Below the pieces are notes generated by a model that ran no database searches, was not told the origin of the DNA, and worked only from the letters and a program-made list of their open reading frames with translations. Positions 7,566 to 16,651 of a stretch of DNA of 39,743 nt are shown here, one piece after another; position 1 is the stretch's first letter; each line of letters opens with the position of its first letter. The position numbers were made by a program, and so were the translations under genes. This DNA is from Candidatus Eiseniibacteriota bacterium. GTDB taxonomy: Bacteria; Eisenbacteria; RBG-16-71-46. The stretch lies in the NCBI GenBank assembly GCA_005893295.1, contig VBOY01000033.1, forward strand, positions 23,765 to 63,507, written 5' to 3'.

Positions 7566-10259
7566 TCACGAGATCGCTCCGCCGTCGTCGGGCGGCAGCT
7601 TCCTCTCGATCGAGACCACGCGATACACGCGCCGCTCGTCCCCGGCACCGATCTCGACTTCTTCTCCGATCGCCTTGCCCATGAGCGCCCGACCCACCGG
7701 CGCCTGGAACGAGACGACGTGCGCGCCGTGATGGTGCTCCCCCTCGCCCAGGATCCAATAGGTCATGATCTCCCGTTCGCCCTCCAGCACCACCTCGGTT
7801 CCCAGCCCGACCACGCCATCCGTAAGCGTGGCGTCTTCGACGAAGCGGGCGCGGGCCAGCCTTTGCTGCAGAGCGGCAACCTGCTTGCTGACGTTGGCCT
7901 GCTTGAGCTTGGCGGAGTGGTACTCGGCGTTCTCCTTCAAGTCCCCGAGCTCGCGCGCCTTTTGGATCGTGGCCGGGATCGTGGTCTTGAGCTCGCGCTC
8001 CAGTCGATCCAGCTCCTTCTTCAAGCGCTCCCAGGTGGCTCGCGTCATCACGGGGGTGTCCACGTCGGCCTGGCGCCCCACCTGATCGAACATCTTCTGC
8101 GCGCTCCGCTGCCGCGCCTCGCGGACCGCAGACACCGCGTCGGTCAAGCCGAGTCGCGATGCGATTTCCAGCGCCGGGAACAGAAAGCGATCGCTCGACC
8201 GCCACTGGCGAAGCAGGACGCCGAGTCGCAGCCGCAGCTCCCGCGGGCACTCCGCGCCCGACAACAGCTGGTCGAACGAGCCACCGGCTTCGATCCACCC
8301 CAGCACCTTCTCGGCCACCGACGGTTTGGGGTGATCCTCGATCAGCGCCAGGGCGGCCCACAGGGTGCGCCATCCGTCCTCGGTTCCCGTGGCCAGCTCG
8401 CGCTCGATCCAACGCAGCGCTGCCTGAGGGTAACGAGGCGCGTGGCCGAGCAGCGTGCGCCGCAGCGCGTGGAGACCGGCGGGATCGAGCCGATCGCGAT
8501 AACGCCCCGCGGCTTCGCGCACCGCCGAGAACCTCGAGTCGAGCCCCGACAGGATCGCGTCCCTTTCGATCCCCGCTCGATGCGACACCTCGAGCAGCCC
8601 GAGCTGCTCGTCCTCGCTCGCCAGCTCCGGCACGCCCAGGCCCTGCTCCCAGAGCGTCTTGAGCACCGCCTCCCACTCCGGCGCCCGATCCGGAAACCAG
8701 CCTGCGAAGCACAGCCCGGCGCGCGCCCGATCCACCCGATCCACCTGCTCGTCGAACATCGCTCGCTCGACGTAGCGAGCGAACCGTTGCTTGAGCGCGG
8801 CCTGGGCTTGGGGATGCTGCGAGAGGAACTTGCGCATCACGGCGAGGTTGGACTTGACCGGCTTGCGCGGCTCGAGCGCGGGAAGCGGCACGTCTTCGGC
8901 CGCACGGTCCTCGGCGGGGGCCAGGCGGTAGTGCTGCTCGAATGCGCGCGCGTGATCGATGCGCGGGTCGCTCTCGGCCGCGGCCCGTAGCCTGCGAAAG
9001 GTCGCCGTCCACTCCGACGCGGGGACGATTGCATTGCCGACCAGGAACAGCTTGAGCTTCGCCCCGTCCCCCTCGCCCCCCATCGCCTTGAGCGCCCGTA
9101 CCAGCACCTCCCCCGGCTCCTCGCCCCGCAAGCGCTCCAGCTCGGCGGGAGCCGTGAAGCGCAGCAGGCGCAGGTCGTCCTCGGCGAGCGGCGTGAGTGA
9201 GCGGCGCGCCGCTCTATAGGGCATGCGGTGTCCGGGCGAGCCCGCGAAGTCGATCGTCACCTGCTCGCCGTCGTCGTCGCGCACGCGGCCGGCGCCGAAC
9301 GAGCCGTGCAGCACCGCGCGACCAGGCGGAAGGGCAGCGATCGCATCGAAGCGCTCGAGCGCGGGCAGCAGGGGTTTGAGCCGGTCCTCGACCCCCGCCG
9401 TCGCCAACACCACCTCGGGATCCGGTAGCGCCCGGGCCGGACCCTGGCGCAAGGCCTCGAGGAGCGCGGGGCGCAATTCCGCCGCCGCGGCCGCTCCGCC
9501 CTTCTCGGCGGCGTGGGCCAGGAGGCTGCGCAACGGATCGAGGGCTTCTCCGGCGCGCCCCGCCGCGGCGATCGGCGGGAACGCCAGATCGAGAAGCTGC
9601 TTGGCCTCCTTAAGCGCACCGCGCGCCCCGACCTGGGGGAGCACGCGGATCAGGTCGAGCAGGCCCGCGAGATCCGCATGCTCGGCGAACTCGAGGGCCG
9701 CCTCTTCGAGGCCGGCGTAACGACCTGCGGCCGCGAAGCGCGGCGCCAGCTCGGCGAGCAGCGCGCGCCGTTCGGCGGATCGAGACGCCTCGCCGAGCCG
9801 CATCGCGAGCGCGAGCCCGAGCTCGAGGTCGTCGGGCAGGATGCGCCACGCACGCCAGAGTGCCTCGATGCGCGCCGGATCCTGACCGAGCCCGTCGTGG
9901 GCCGCCACCAGCAGTCGCGCGGCGGCGGCGCTCTCCTCGAGCTCCAGCGCCGCGGCGGCGACCGCCGCCAACGGCTCCCACGCCGCGGCGGCGGCGAGGC
10001 GCTCGCCCAGCGCCAGCAGTGTCTGGTGCGCTCGCTCCCGCTCGCCCTTGAGAGCACACGCGTGCGCGAGCAAGTACTCGACACCGCGACTGGCCTTGGG
10101 CTGGCGGAGTCGTGCCGCGCACTCGTCGCGGACCAGGTCCAATAGGCCATCGTCCCGGGCCGCCAAGGCCAGCGACTCGAGGTGGGCGCGGTCCGAGGGC
10201 GAAAGCTCGCCCGCGGCCTCGCCCCGAAGGACGGGCGGAAGATCGTGACGGACGTTCAT
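7566..10259 (-). CDS. Giant GreA-family transcript cleavage factor fusion
   Basis: An 897-residue protein, against about 158 for standard GreA. Residues 735-897 are a complete GreA. The coiled-coil hairpin carries the catalytic-tip acidic residues in GDLKENAEYHSAK, and the C-terminal FKBP-like domain includes PVGRALMGKAIGEEVEI. Residues 1-300 are Ala/Leu/Arg-rich helical repeats resembling TPRs. Residues 315-358 (LHGSFGAGRVRDDDGEQVTIDF) look like a Tudor or CarD-type small barrel. Residues 370-730 are again helical. GreA rescues backtracked RNA polymerase by stimulating RNA cleavage. Long GreA proteins are known in spirochaetes. The role of the N-terminal 730 residues is unknown. Confidence 0.92.
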   Translation of the reverse strand: MNVRHDLPPVLRGEAAGELSPSDRAHLESLALAARDDGLLDLVRDECAARLRQPKASRGVEYLLAHACALKGERERAHQTLLALGERLAAAAAWEPLAAVAAAALELEESAAAARLLVAAHDGLGQDPARIEALWRAWRILPDDLELGLALAMRLGEASRSAERRALLAELAPRFAAAGRYAGLEEAALEFAEHADLAGLLDLIRVLPQVGARGALKEAKQLLDLAFPPIAAAGRAGEALDPLRSLLAHAAEKGGAAAAAELRPALLEALRQGPARALPDPEVVLATAGVEDRLKPLLPALERFDAIAALPPGRAVLHGSFGAGRVRDDDGEQVTIDFAGSPGHRMPYRAARRSLTPLAEDDLRLLRFTAPAELERLRGEEPGEVLVRALKAMGGEGDGAKLKLFLVGNAIVPASEWTATFRRLRAAAESDPRIDHARAFEQHYRLAPAEDRAAEDVPLPALEPRKPVKSNLAVMRKFLSQHPQAQAALKQRFARYVERAMFDEQVDRVDRARAGLCFAGWFPDRAPEWEAVLKTLWEQGLGVPELASEDEQLGLLEVSHRAGIERDAILSGLDSRFSAVREAAGRYRDRLDPAGLHALRRTLLGHAPRYPQAALRWIERELATGTEDGWRTLWAALALIEDHPKPSVAEKVLGWIEAGGSFDQLLSGAECPRELRLRLGVLLRQWRSSDRFLFPALEIASRLGLTDAVSAVREARQRSAQKMFDQVGRQADVDTPVMTRATWERLKKELDRLERELKTTIPATIQKARELGDLKENAEYHSAKLKQANVSKQVAALQQRLARARFVEDATLTDGVVGLGTEVVLEGEREIMTYWILGEGEHHHGAHVVSFQAPVGRALMGKAIGEEVEIGAGDERRVYRVVSIERKLPPDDGGAIS

Positions 10260-10540
10260 CGATGGTTCGGGACGTGACGGAATCTACCGCCATGATGCGG
10301 CAACGACCATGCGCCCGCAAGCGGCGGCGCCGGCCGGCGGGAGGCGATCGAGGAGCCTCCCTGGAGAGGCGAGTTGCCGGCGAGGAACGCGTTCAGGCGG
10401 GACAGCACGCGCGGCCAGCCTTGCTCGGCCCACGTTGCATGTCGGAGCCCCGGCCAGTATTCCCTCGCACTCCTCAAGGTGGGGCGCGGGTGACGCCGGG
10501 GCTCCTTGAGCGGCCACCCGGGCAGACCTACACTCGGGAC
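10260..10540. other. Divergent promoter region with a possible gene remnant
   Basis: This 281-bp space separates the divergent GreA-fusion and adenosyltransferase genes and must hold both promoters. I see no strong promoter boxes. On the minus strand, roughly 10380-10477, the frame reads GLRHATWAEQGWPRVLSRLNAFLAG. This resembles the C-terminal helix of SRPBCC/AHSA1 proteins and may be a decayed gene. Confidence 0.4.
10380..10477 (-). pseudogene. Possible SRPBCC/AHSA1 C-terminal remnant
   Basis: The minus-strand peptide ATWAEQGWPRVLSRLNAFLAG matches, by eye, the terminal helix pattern of SRPBCC proteins (EQGW-x-x-x-L-x-x-L). Nothing upstream in frame resembles the rest of the domain, and the adenosyltransferase gene begins at 10541 on the other strand. 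If real it is a fragment. It may equally be a chance open frame in GC-rich DNA. Confidence 0.22.
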
Positions 10541-11089
10541 GTGAAGATCTACACCCGCACCGGCGACGACGGCACCACCGGGCTGCTCGGTCCTGGGCGC
10601 GTTTCCAAGGCATCGCCGCGGGTCGAAGCCTACGGCAGCGTGGACGAGCTGAACGCGACGTTGGGCGTGGCGCGCTCACTCGACGCCCTCGGACGTCTCG
10701 GCGTCGAGCTGGCCACGATCCAGGCGAAGCTGTTTTCGTTGGGGGCCGAGTTGGCCGCGGTCACGCCGCAGCCGATCGAGTCCCTGAAGCGCATCGACGA
10801 CGACGATGTGGCGGAGCTCGAGCGGTGGATCGACCGACTCGAGTCGAGCTTGTCGCCCCTGCGCAACTTCGTGCTCCCGACGGGCAGCCCGCTCGCGGCA
10901 CAGCTCCACCTGGCTCGCACGGTGTGCCGTCGCGCCGAACGAAGGGTCGTGGCGCTATCGTCCTCGGAAGGGGGCGACGTTCGCTTGGTGCGCTACCTCA
11001 ACCGGCTGGCGGATGCGCTGTTCGTGATGGCGCGCTGGTCCAACCACGAGGAGGGCGTGGCCGAGGTGGAATGGCGCGCGCGACCCTAG
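10541..11089 (+). CDS. Cob(I)alamin adenosyltransferase, PduO type
   Basis: A 182-residue enzyme that transfers adenosyl from ATP to cob(I)alamin, giving adenosylcobalamin. The N-terminal ATP-binding motif IYTRTGDDGTTGLLG, then YGSVDELNATLGVAR, and the late PTGSPLAAQLHLARTVCRRAERR with RYLNRLADALFVMAR, are diagnostic of the PduO/MMAB fold. The GTG at 10541 gives the usual family start VKIYTRTG. The frame runs open further upstream, but that extension is Arg/Pro-rich and unlike the family. Length is normal. No cobalamin-dependent enzyme is beside it. Confidence 0.93.
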   Translation: MKIYTRTGDDGTTGLLGPGRVSKASPRVEAYGSVDELNATLGVARSLDALGRLGVELATIQAKLFSLGAELAAVTPQPIESLKRIDDDDVAELERWIDRLESSLSPLRNFVLPTGSPLAAQLHLARTVCRRAERRVVALSSSEGGDVRLVRYLNRLADALFVMARWSNHEEGVAEVEWRARP

Positions 11090-11105
11090 CCTTTCGCAAA
11101 CCCGC

Positions 11106-11134
11106 TGGACAAGGGTGGCCGACATGGTGATAAT
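11106..11134 (+). promoter_or_regulatory. Putative sigma70-type promoter for rho
   Basis: TGGACA (11106-11111, 5 of 6 to the -35 consensus) and GATAAT (11129-11134, 5 of 6 to the -10 consensus) are separated by exactly 17 bases. Transcription would begin near 11141, giving a leader of about 240 bases before rho. Confidence 0.6.
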
Positions 11135-11161
11135 CGCGACGCGTCCGTGAGAAGAGGCTCG

Positions 11162-11320
11162 ATGAACCCGGACGCCTCCGAGAGCGCGCCGATGTCCACC
11201 GCGCCGCGAGCGCCATCTTCGCCGCGGCTGATTTTCGAAACGCGACGCGCCCGTCAAGCACTCCGGAGCGCCTGCCTGACTGCTGAAACTGCGCGCCTGG
11301 ACCGCCAGCGCGGATCCTGA
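11162..11320 (+). CDS. Possible leader peptide upstream of rho
   Basis: A 52-codon frame starts with ATG about 20 bases after the predicted transcription start and ends in TGA 57 bases before rho. GAGG precedes the ATG at a short spacing of 4 bases. The peptide (MNPDASESAPMSTAPRAPSS...) has no family I know. E. coli rho is preceded by a short leader gene, rhoL, so position suggests a regulatory leader. Coding is unproven. Confidence 0.25.
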   Translation: MNPDASESAPMSTAPRAPSSPRLIFETRRARQALRSACLTAETARLDRQRGS

Positions 11321-11377
11321 GGGCGCGCCTGCCCGCCCACCGCGGAGCCCACGCCGGATGCGTGGGAAAGAAAACCC

Positions 11378-12583
11378 ATGAGACAACGTCGCCGCCGACC
11401 CCGTGGACCACGCCCTTACTCTCCCGGCCCAGCCACCGCCCAATCCGCCGGCGCTCCATCCCCTTCCGGCGCTGCCCCCCAACAACTTCCCCTCGGTCAA
11501 CGTCCCGGCCGCCGCCGCCGCCGCCGCGGCGGCAATCGGCCAGACAACGCCGCGCCGCCGCCGTATGCCGGCGTCAACTCCGGGGGCCGCGAGAACAACG
11601 TTCCTCCCCGTCGCGACGGCAGCCCGCGCCGCCGGCGGGGGCGCGAGCGCACGGGGAGGAACGCTGGCATGGAGAAACGCCGCGGCCTCGACGCGCTGCG
11701 AGACGTCCAGCAGGTGGGAGTGGCGCTCGATCCCATGGAACGGCTCCTGCTGGAGCTTCCGCCCGGCAAGGGGACACCCCCCTACGGCGACCGGATCACG
11801 GGCCGCGCCATCGACCTGATCGCTCCGATCGGGCGTGGCCAGCGCTGCCTCATCGTCTCCCCTCCCAAGGCCGGCAAGACCCGAATCCTCCAGTGCATCG
11901 CCGCTTCGGTCGCCTTCAACCACCCCGACGTGCTCATCTACGCGCTGCTGGTGGACGAGCGACCGGAGGAAGTCACGGACTTCCGGCGCAATACCCCGGC
12001 CGAGGTGATCGCGGCTTCGAGCGACATGAGCGTGGACGAGCACGTCGAGACGGCCGAACGCGCGGTGGAGACGGTGGCCGCCCAGGTTCTCGAGGGCCGT
12101 GACGTCCTGCTGCTGCTCGATTCGATCACGCGCCTCGCGCGCGCCTACAACACCGTCGCCGAGGGCAGCGGGCGCACGCTCTCGGGTGGCCTCGACGCCG
12201 CGACGATGCAGGCGCCGCGCCAGATCTTCGGCGCCGCCCGCAAGATTGAGGGGGGCGGGTCCCTCACGATCGTCGGCACCGCGCTCGTGGACACCGGTTC
12301 GCGCATGGATCAGGTGATCTTCGAGGAATTCAAGGGCACCGGGAACATGGAGCTGGTGCTGTCGCGCGAGCTGGCGGAGCGTCGCATCTATCCGGCGATC
12401 GACATCGCCAAGAGCGGAACCCGCAAGGAGGAGAAGCTCTACCCGGTCGAGATCGTGCCGCGACTCCACTTGCTGCGGCGTGGCTTGGCGGGAATGAGCT
12501 CGATCGAGGCCATGACCAAGCTGCTCGAGCTGCTCACGAAGTGGAAGATGAACGAGGAGATCTTCCAGCTGCTCAAGAGCTGA
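11378..12583 (+). CDS. rho: Transcription termination factor Rho lacking the cold-shock-like RNA-binding domain
   Basis: A 401-residue RecA-type hexameric RNA helicase. From about residue 120 on it is canonical Rho: TGRAIDLIAPIGRGQR, Walker A SPPKAGKT (161-168), LVDERPEEVTDF, Walker B region DVLLLLDSITRLARAYNTV, the Q/R-loop stretch EEFKGTGNMELVLSRELAERR, and IDIAKSGTRKEE. The first 97 residues are Arg/Pro/Gly-rich low-complexity. They replace both the N-terminal helical bundle and the cold-shock-like primary RNA-binding domain of standard Rho. The Arg-rich tail may bind RNA unspecifically. It may be a paralogue or the only Rho of this lineage. A promoter (11106-11134) and long leader precede it. 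Confidence 0.93.
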   Translation: MRQRRRRPRGPRPYSPGPATAQSAGAPSPSGAAPQQLPLGQRPGRRRRRRGGNRPDNAAPPPYAGVNSGGRENNVPPRRDGSPRRRRGRERTGRNAGMEKRRGLDALRDVQQVGVALDPMERLLLELPPGKGTPPYGDRITGRAIDLIAPIGRGQRCLIVSPPKAGKTRILQCIAASVAFNHPDVLIYALLVDERPEEVTDFRRNTPAEVIAASSDMSVDEHVETAERAVETVAAQVLEGRDVLLLLDSITRLARAYNTVAEGSGRTLSGGLDAATMQAPRQIFGAARKIEGGGSLTIVGTALVDTGSRMDQVIFEEFKGTGNMELVLSRELAERRIYPAIDIAKSGTRKEEKLYPVEIVPRLHLLRRGLAGMSSIEAMTKLLELLTKWKMNEEIFQLLKS

Positions 12584-12624
12584 GCCGCCCTCGAGCCCTG
12601 GTCTGAAACACCGAGCGCGAGGGA

Positions 12625-12657
12625 GCGACGGCCGATTCGTATCGGCGGAACCGTCGC
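12625..12657 (+). other. Hairpin in the rho 3' region
   Basis: A perfect stem GCCGAT/ATCGGC with a TCGT tetraloop (12631-12646) is extended by GCGACG/CGTCGC (12625-12630 with 12652-12657) across a bulge of 5 bases. It lies 42 bases after the rho stop and just before the repeat at 12664. It may stabilise or end the rho transcript. There is no T-run, so it is not a standard intrinsic terminator. Confidence 0.5.
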
Positions 12658-12663
12658 CGCGAG

Positions 12664-12710
12664 GAGCGACCGAGCAACGCAGCAGTCAGGCTTTTTCAGC
12701 AGCCTGCTAG
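12664..12710 (+). repeat. Dispersed intergenic repeat, copy 1
   Basis: This 47-bp element has a second copy at 19239-19285 in opposite orientation, with 44 of 47 identical bases. It begins GAGCGACCGAGCAACG and ends in a hairpin, CAGGCT/AGCCTG, with a T-rich loop, closing with CTAG. Here it follows rho and its end supplies the stop codon of the convergent efp gene. Elements ending in TTTTTCAGCAGCCTG are, from memory, seen in many bacterial genomes. Confidence 0.75.
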
Positions 12711-13264
12711 ACGCGCTCGACGAACTCACCCGTCCGGGTGTCGATCCTGACCCGGTTGCCGGCCTCGATGTAGGGCGGCACCTTGATCTCGTGGCCGGTC
12801 TCGAGGATCGCGGGCTTCGAGGTGTTCTGCACCGCCGCTCCCTTGATGTTCGGCGTCGTCTCCTTGACGGTCAGTTCCACGAACATCGGCACCTCGACCC
12901 CCACCACCCGCCCTTCGTAGTAGAGCGCCTCGATCACCATTCCTTCGACCAGGTAGTGGACGGCGTCACCCAGCACGTCTTCCGTCATGAACACCATCTC
13001 GTACGATTCGGTGTTCATGAAGTGGTACTCGTCGCCGGCGCGGTAGCTGTACTGAAGATTGTGCTCTTCGAGGTTGGCACGCTCCACCTTGTCCTCGGAG
13101 CGGAATCGATGCTCGGTATTCGAGCCGGTCTCGATGTGGACGAGACGCGTCTGCACCATTCCTCGCCAGTTACCCGGCGTGACGTGCATGACGTTGGTGA
13201 CGCGGTGGGGCCTGCCGTTGTGCATGATGACCATACCCACCTTAAGCTGGGTGGCAGCAATCAC
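12707..13264 (-). CDS. efp: Elongation factor P
   Basis: A 185-residue EF-P, which enters the ribosomal E site and relieves stalling at polyproline. The start is GTG at 13264, with GGAG 10 bases upstream. The KOW-like N-domain, central OB and C-terminal OB are complete, ending in the family pattern VRIDTRTGEFVERV. The tip loop reads TPGNWRGMVQTRL. At the position of E. coli Lys34 (PGKG) there is Asn32, followed by Trp and Arg34, so lysine modification by EpmA is not expected. The stop codon lies inside the dispersed repeat at 12664-12710. Confidence 0.95.
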   Translation of the reverse strand: MIAATQLKVGMVIMHNGRPHRVTNVMHVTPGNWRGMVQTRLVHIETGSNTEHRFRSEDKVERANLEEHNLQYSYRAGDEYHFMNTESYEMVFMTEDVLGDAVHYLVEGMVIEALYYEGRVVGVEVPMFVELTVKETTPNIKGAAVQNTSKPAILETGHEIKVPPYIEAGNRVRIDTRTGEFVERV

Positions 13265-13577
13265 GCGAAGACGCTCCTCTTGGGACTCGGGGGTGGTGGC
13301 ACGGCGGGCGTTCCAGGTCCGGTGGAGCCGCGCCTTAGAAACGGCGAGCTATTCTGCAGGATGGGGCAGCGTCGGCGCAAGACGGCCAGGGCCAGACCCA
13401 CGGTCGGGTACACCGGCGGCTGGCCCGAAGCCCGGCAGCCAGAAGCACCGTCCCGAGGGCGATGCCGGGCGGGGCCTCGCGCTGTGCATTTGGTCCCGCC
13501 GGCATCGTGTTCAGATGACGGAAACGGGCCCCAGGGTTCGCTCCCGGGGCCCGTCTTTGACGTCTCCGTGACGGTGA
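13265..13577. other. Intergenic region between groEL and efp
   Basis: I see no gene in these 313 bases. They should hold the efp promoter and carry the terminator at 13520-13558. The rest is GC-rich sequence without a clear motif. Confidence 0.5.
13520..13558 (-). terminator. Terminator after groEL
   Basis: A 9-bp stem, ACGGGCCCC with GGGGCCCGT (13524-13532/13546-13554), lengthened by an inner GGG/CCC, is followed on the minus strand by TTTC. It sits 24 bases after the groEL stop. The short T-run makes it a moderate terminator. Confidence 0.65.
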
Positions 13578-15147
<1,570 letters not shown>

Positions 15148-15184
15148 TTACGGTGAATTCGAATCTCCGCCGCGGCGGAGGGAT

Positions 15185-15481
15185 CTACTTGGTCTGGGCG
15201 AGAATCCCGAGAATGTCGTCCTCGCGCAAAATCACGTATTCGGTGCCCTCGATCTTGACGTCGGTCCCGCTGTACTTGCCGATCAGCACGCGATCGCCCT
15301 TCTTCACCTCGACGGCGATGCGCTTGCCGTCCTCGGTCATGCGGCCGGGGCCCACCGCCACCACCTCGCCCTCCTGAGGCTTCTCCTTGGCGGTGTCGGG
15401 AATGATGATGCCGCCGCGCTTCGTCTCCTGTTCCTCGATGCGGCGAACCAGGATGCGGTCGGCGAGAGGCCTGACGTTCAT
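15185..15481 (-). CDS. groS: Co-chaperonin GroES
   Basis: A 98-residue heptameric lid of the GroEL chamber. The ATG at 15481 follows a strong GGGGGAGGAA and starts the family-like [19 protein letters not shown]. The mobile loop reads [20 protein letters not shown], and [25 protein letters not shown] ends the protein as in standard GroES. An open frame 14 codons further upstream is left out because the ribosome site fixes this start. It is followed by groEL, and a perfect 21-bp palindrome lies in its leader. Confidence 0.96.
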   Translation of the reverse strand: MNVRPLADRILVRRIEEQETKRGGIIIPDTAKEKPQEGEVVAVGPGRMTEDGKRIAVEVKKGDRVLIGKYSGTDVKIEGTEYVILREDDILGILAQTK

Positions 15482-15500
15482 GCGTTCCTCCCCCTGCGTC

Positions 15501-15521
15501 GCGCCCGCTTCAAGCGGGCGC
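15501..15521 (-). promoter_or_regulatory. Perfect palindrome in the groES leader
   Basis: Two 10-base arms, GCGCCCGCTT and AAGCGGGCGC, flank a single central C. The element sits 20 bases upstream of the groES start, next to the ribosome site. It could be a repressor operator or, in RNA, a very stable hairpin controlling translation in heat. It is not a CIRCE sequence. Confidence 0.5.
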
Positions 15522-15761
15522 ACGGGTCACGAGTGTGAGTGAAGCGTTTCCATGAAGCGGAGGATCTGCTCCTAAGGGTGGGCGCTTCTCGGCCGCCGGC
15601 CCGCACCCGGCATCCAGCGGCACTTACGGCCTCGGTCGATCCACGCGTCCGAGTCGTTCGGCGAGGGCGTTCTGCTTTCCGCTCACCGTGCCCAAATGGC
15701 AGACCTTGACTGGCAATCTAAACGATCGGCTGTGCAGGCGCAAGTGGCTGGGCGAGGGAAG

Positions 15762-15788
15762 ATTGCGGCGGCGATCGCCTGCCGCAAT
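15762..15788. repeat. Inverted repeat between two minus-strand genes
   Basis: ATTGCGGC (15762-15769) and GCCGCAAT (15781-15788) enclose the perfect palindrome GGCGATCGCC. It lies 36 bases past the stop of the gene at 15824 and upstream of groES. It could act as a terminator stem without T-run or as a protein-binding site. Confidence 0.5.
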
Positions 15789-15823
15789 GCTCTCAATTGC
15801 AATGGGTTGCGGTCGCCTGTCGG

Positions 15824-16582
15824 CTACGGTCCGGGGTTGCCGTTCGTCTTCGCGGGCTCCCCCTCGAACAGAGCGACTCGCGGTCTCCCGTCGAGGTAGC
15901 CGGTGGTCACCTGCCCCTTGACGTCGATCCGATCGTGGATTTCCGGCGCACGGGTATGCGTGAACACCACCATCGTGTCTCTTCCCTGATGGAGGTCGAA
16001 CACGTAGCCCTGTCCCACGGTGAACACTTCTCCCACGCGGCCGCGCACGCTCACCACGCGACCCTCGTACCTTTCGGGATGGCGCTTGATCTCACCGATC
16101 GAGACCCCGGATGGACGACCGCGTGGCACGAAGAACAGAGCGCCCGCCACGACCAGCCCCACCACGATCGAGATCTGGAGGCGCCGGTCGGTGGCCAGGG
16201 CGTCCGACCACACGACCCACCACGGCTCGTGGAGCGGCCGCAGCGTGGGAGACGCGCGTTCTAGGTGGGGCAACGCTTCCTCGGCGTCGACCGGGAAGAC
16301 GGTGCCCGGCTCCTCCTCGATGAGCGATGAAGGCGGCTCGGCGGAGGCTCCTTCGGGCACCACCGTGAGGTGGGGAATGCTGCTCGCCGCCGCGGTCCAC
16401 GTCGCCGGGCCGGAAGGTTCGGGAGCGGTCGGCCGTCGGGGCTTTCCGCCCTCGGCGACGCGTGGCATGCGCGGTCGATCCGACACGCCTTCGAGTCCAG
16501 GCTCGATCTCGAGGTCGGGCCCGACGAGCCAGGTCGGCCGCGCGGCCTTGCCGGACGTTTCGATCGGATTGGGCTCGGACAT
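15824..16582 (-). CDS. Single-pass membrane protein with C-terminal OB-like domain
   Basis: A 252-residue protein of unknown function. Residues 1-125 are Pro/Glu-rich and likely disordered and cytoplasmic. One membrane helix follows (LQISIVVGLVVAGALFFV, about 135-152), then an OB-fold-like region with EGRVVSVRGRVGEVFTVGQG and DRIDVKGQVTTGYLDG. The strand pattern resembles small nucleic-acid or ligand-binding OB domains, but no catalytic site is visible. It lies 69 bases downstream of the regulator gene and may be cotranscribed with it. The function remains open. Confidence 0.75.
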   Translation of the reverse strand: MSEPNPIETSGKAARPTWLVGPDLEIEPGLEGVSDRPRMPRVAEGGKPRRPTAPEPSGPATWTAAASSIPHLTVVPEGASAEPPSSLIEEEPGTVFPVDAEEALPHLERASPTLRPLHEPWWVVWSDALATDRRLQISIVVGLVVAGALFFVPRGRPSGVSIGEIKRHPERYEGRVVSVRGRVGEVFTVGQGYVFDLHQGRDTMVVFTHTRAPEIHDRIDVKGQVTTGYLDGRPRVALFEGEPAKTNGNPGP

Positions 16583-16651
16583 GGAAAGGATCCCCTGCGT
16601 GGCCAGACCGCACGATGGAGGTATCGGCGGGCCGACGAGCCCGGTTGAGCC

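Larger units (their letters stand above)
15482..15823. other. groES upstream region
   Basis: No gene is visible in these 342 bases. They hold the groES leader with a palindrome at 15501-15521 and a second inverted repeat at 15762-15788. I found no convincing CIRCE element or promoter boxes. Confidence 0.5.

Noticed and set aside
15526-15545. Possible CIRCE half-site GAGTGTGAGTG before groES.
   Set aside because: The second half with 9-base spacing is missing.
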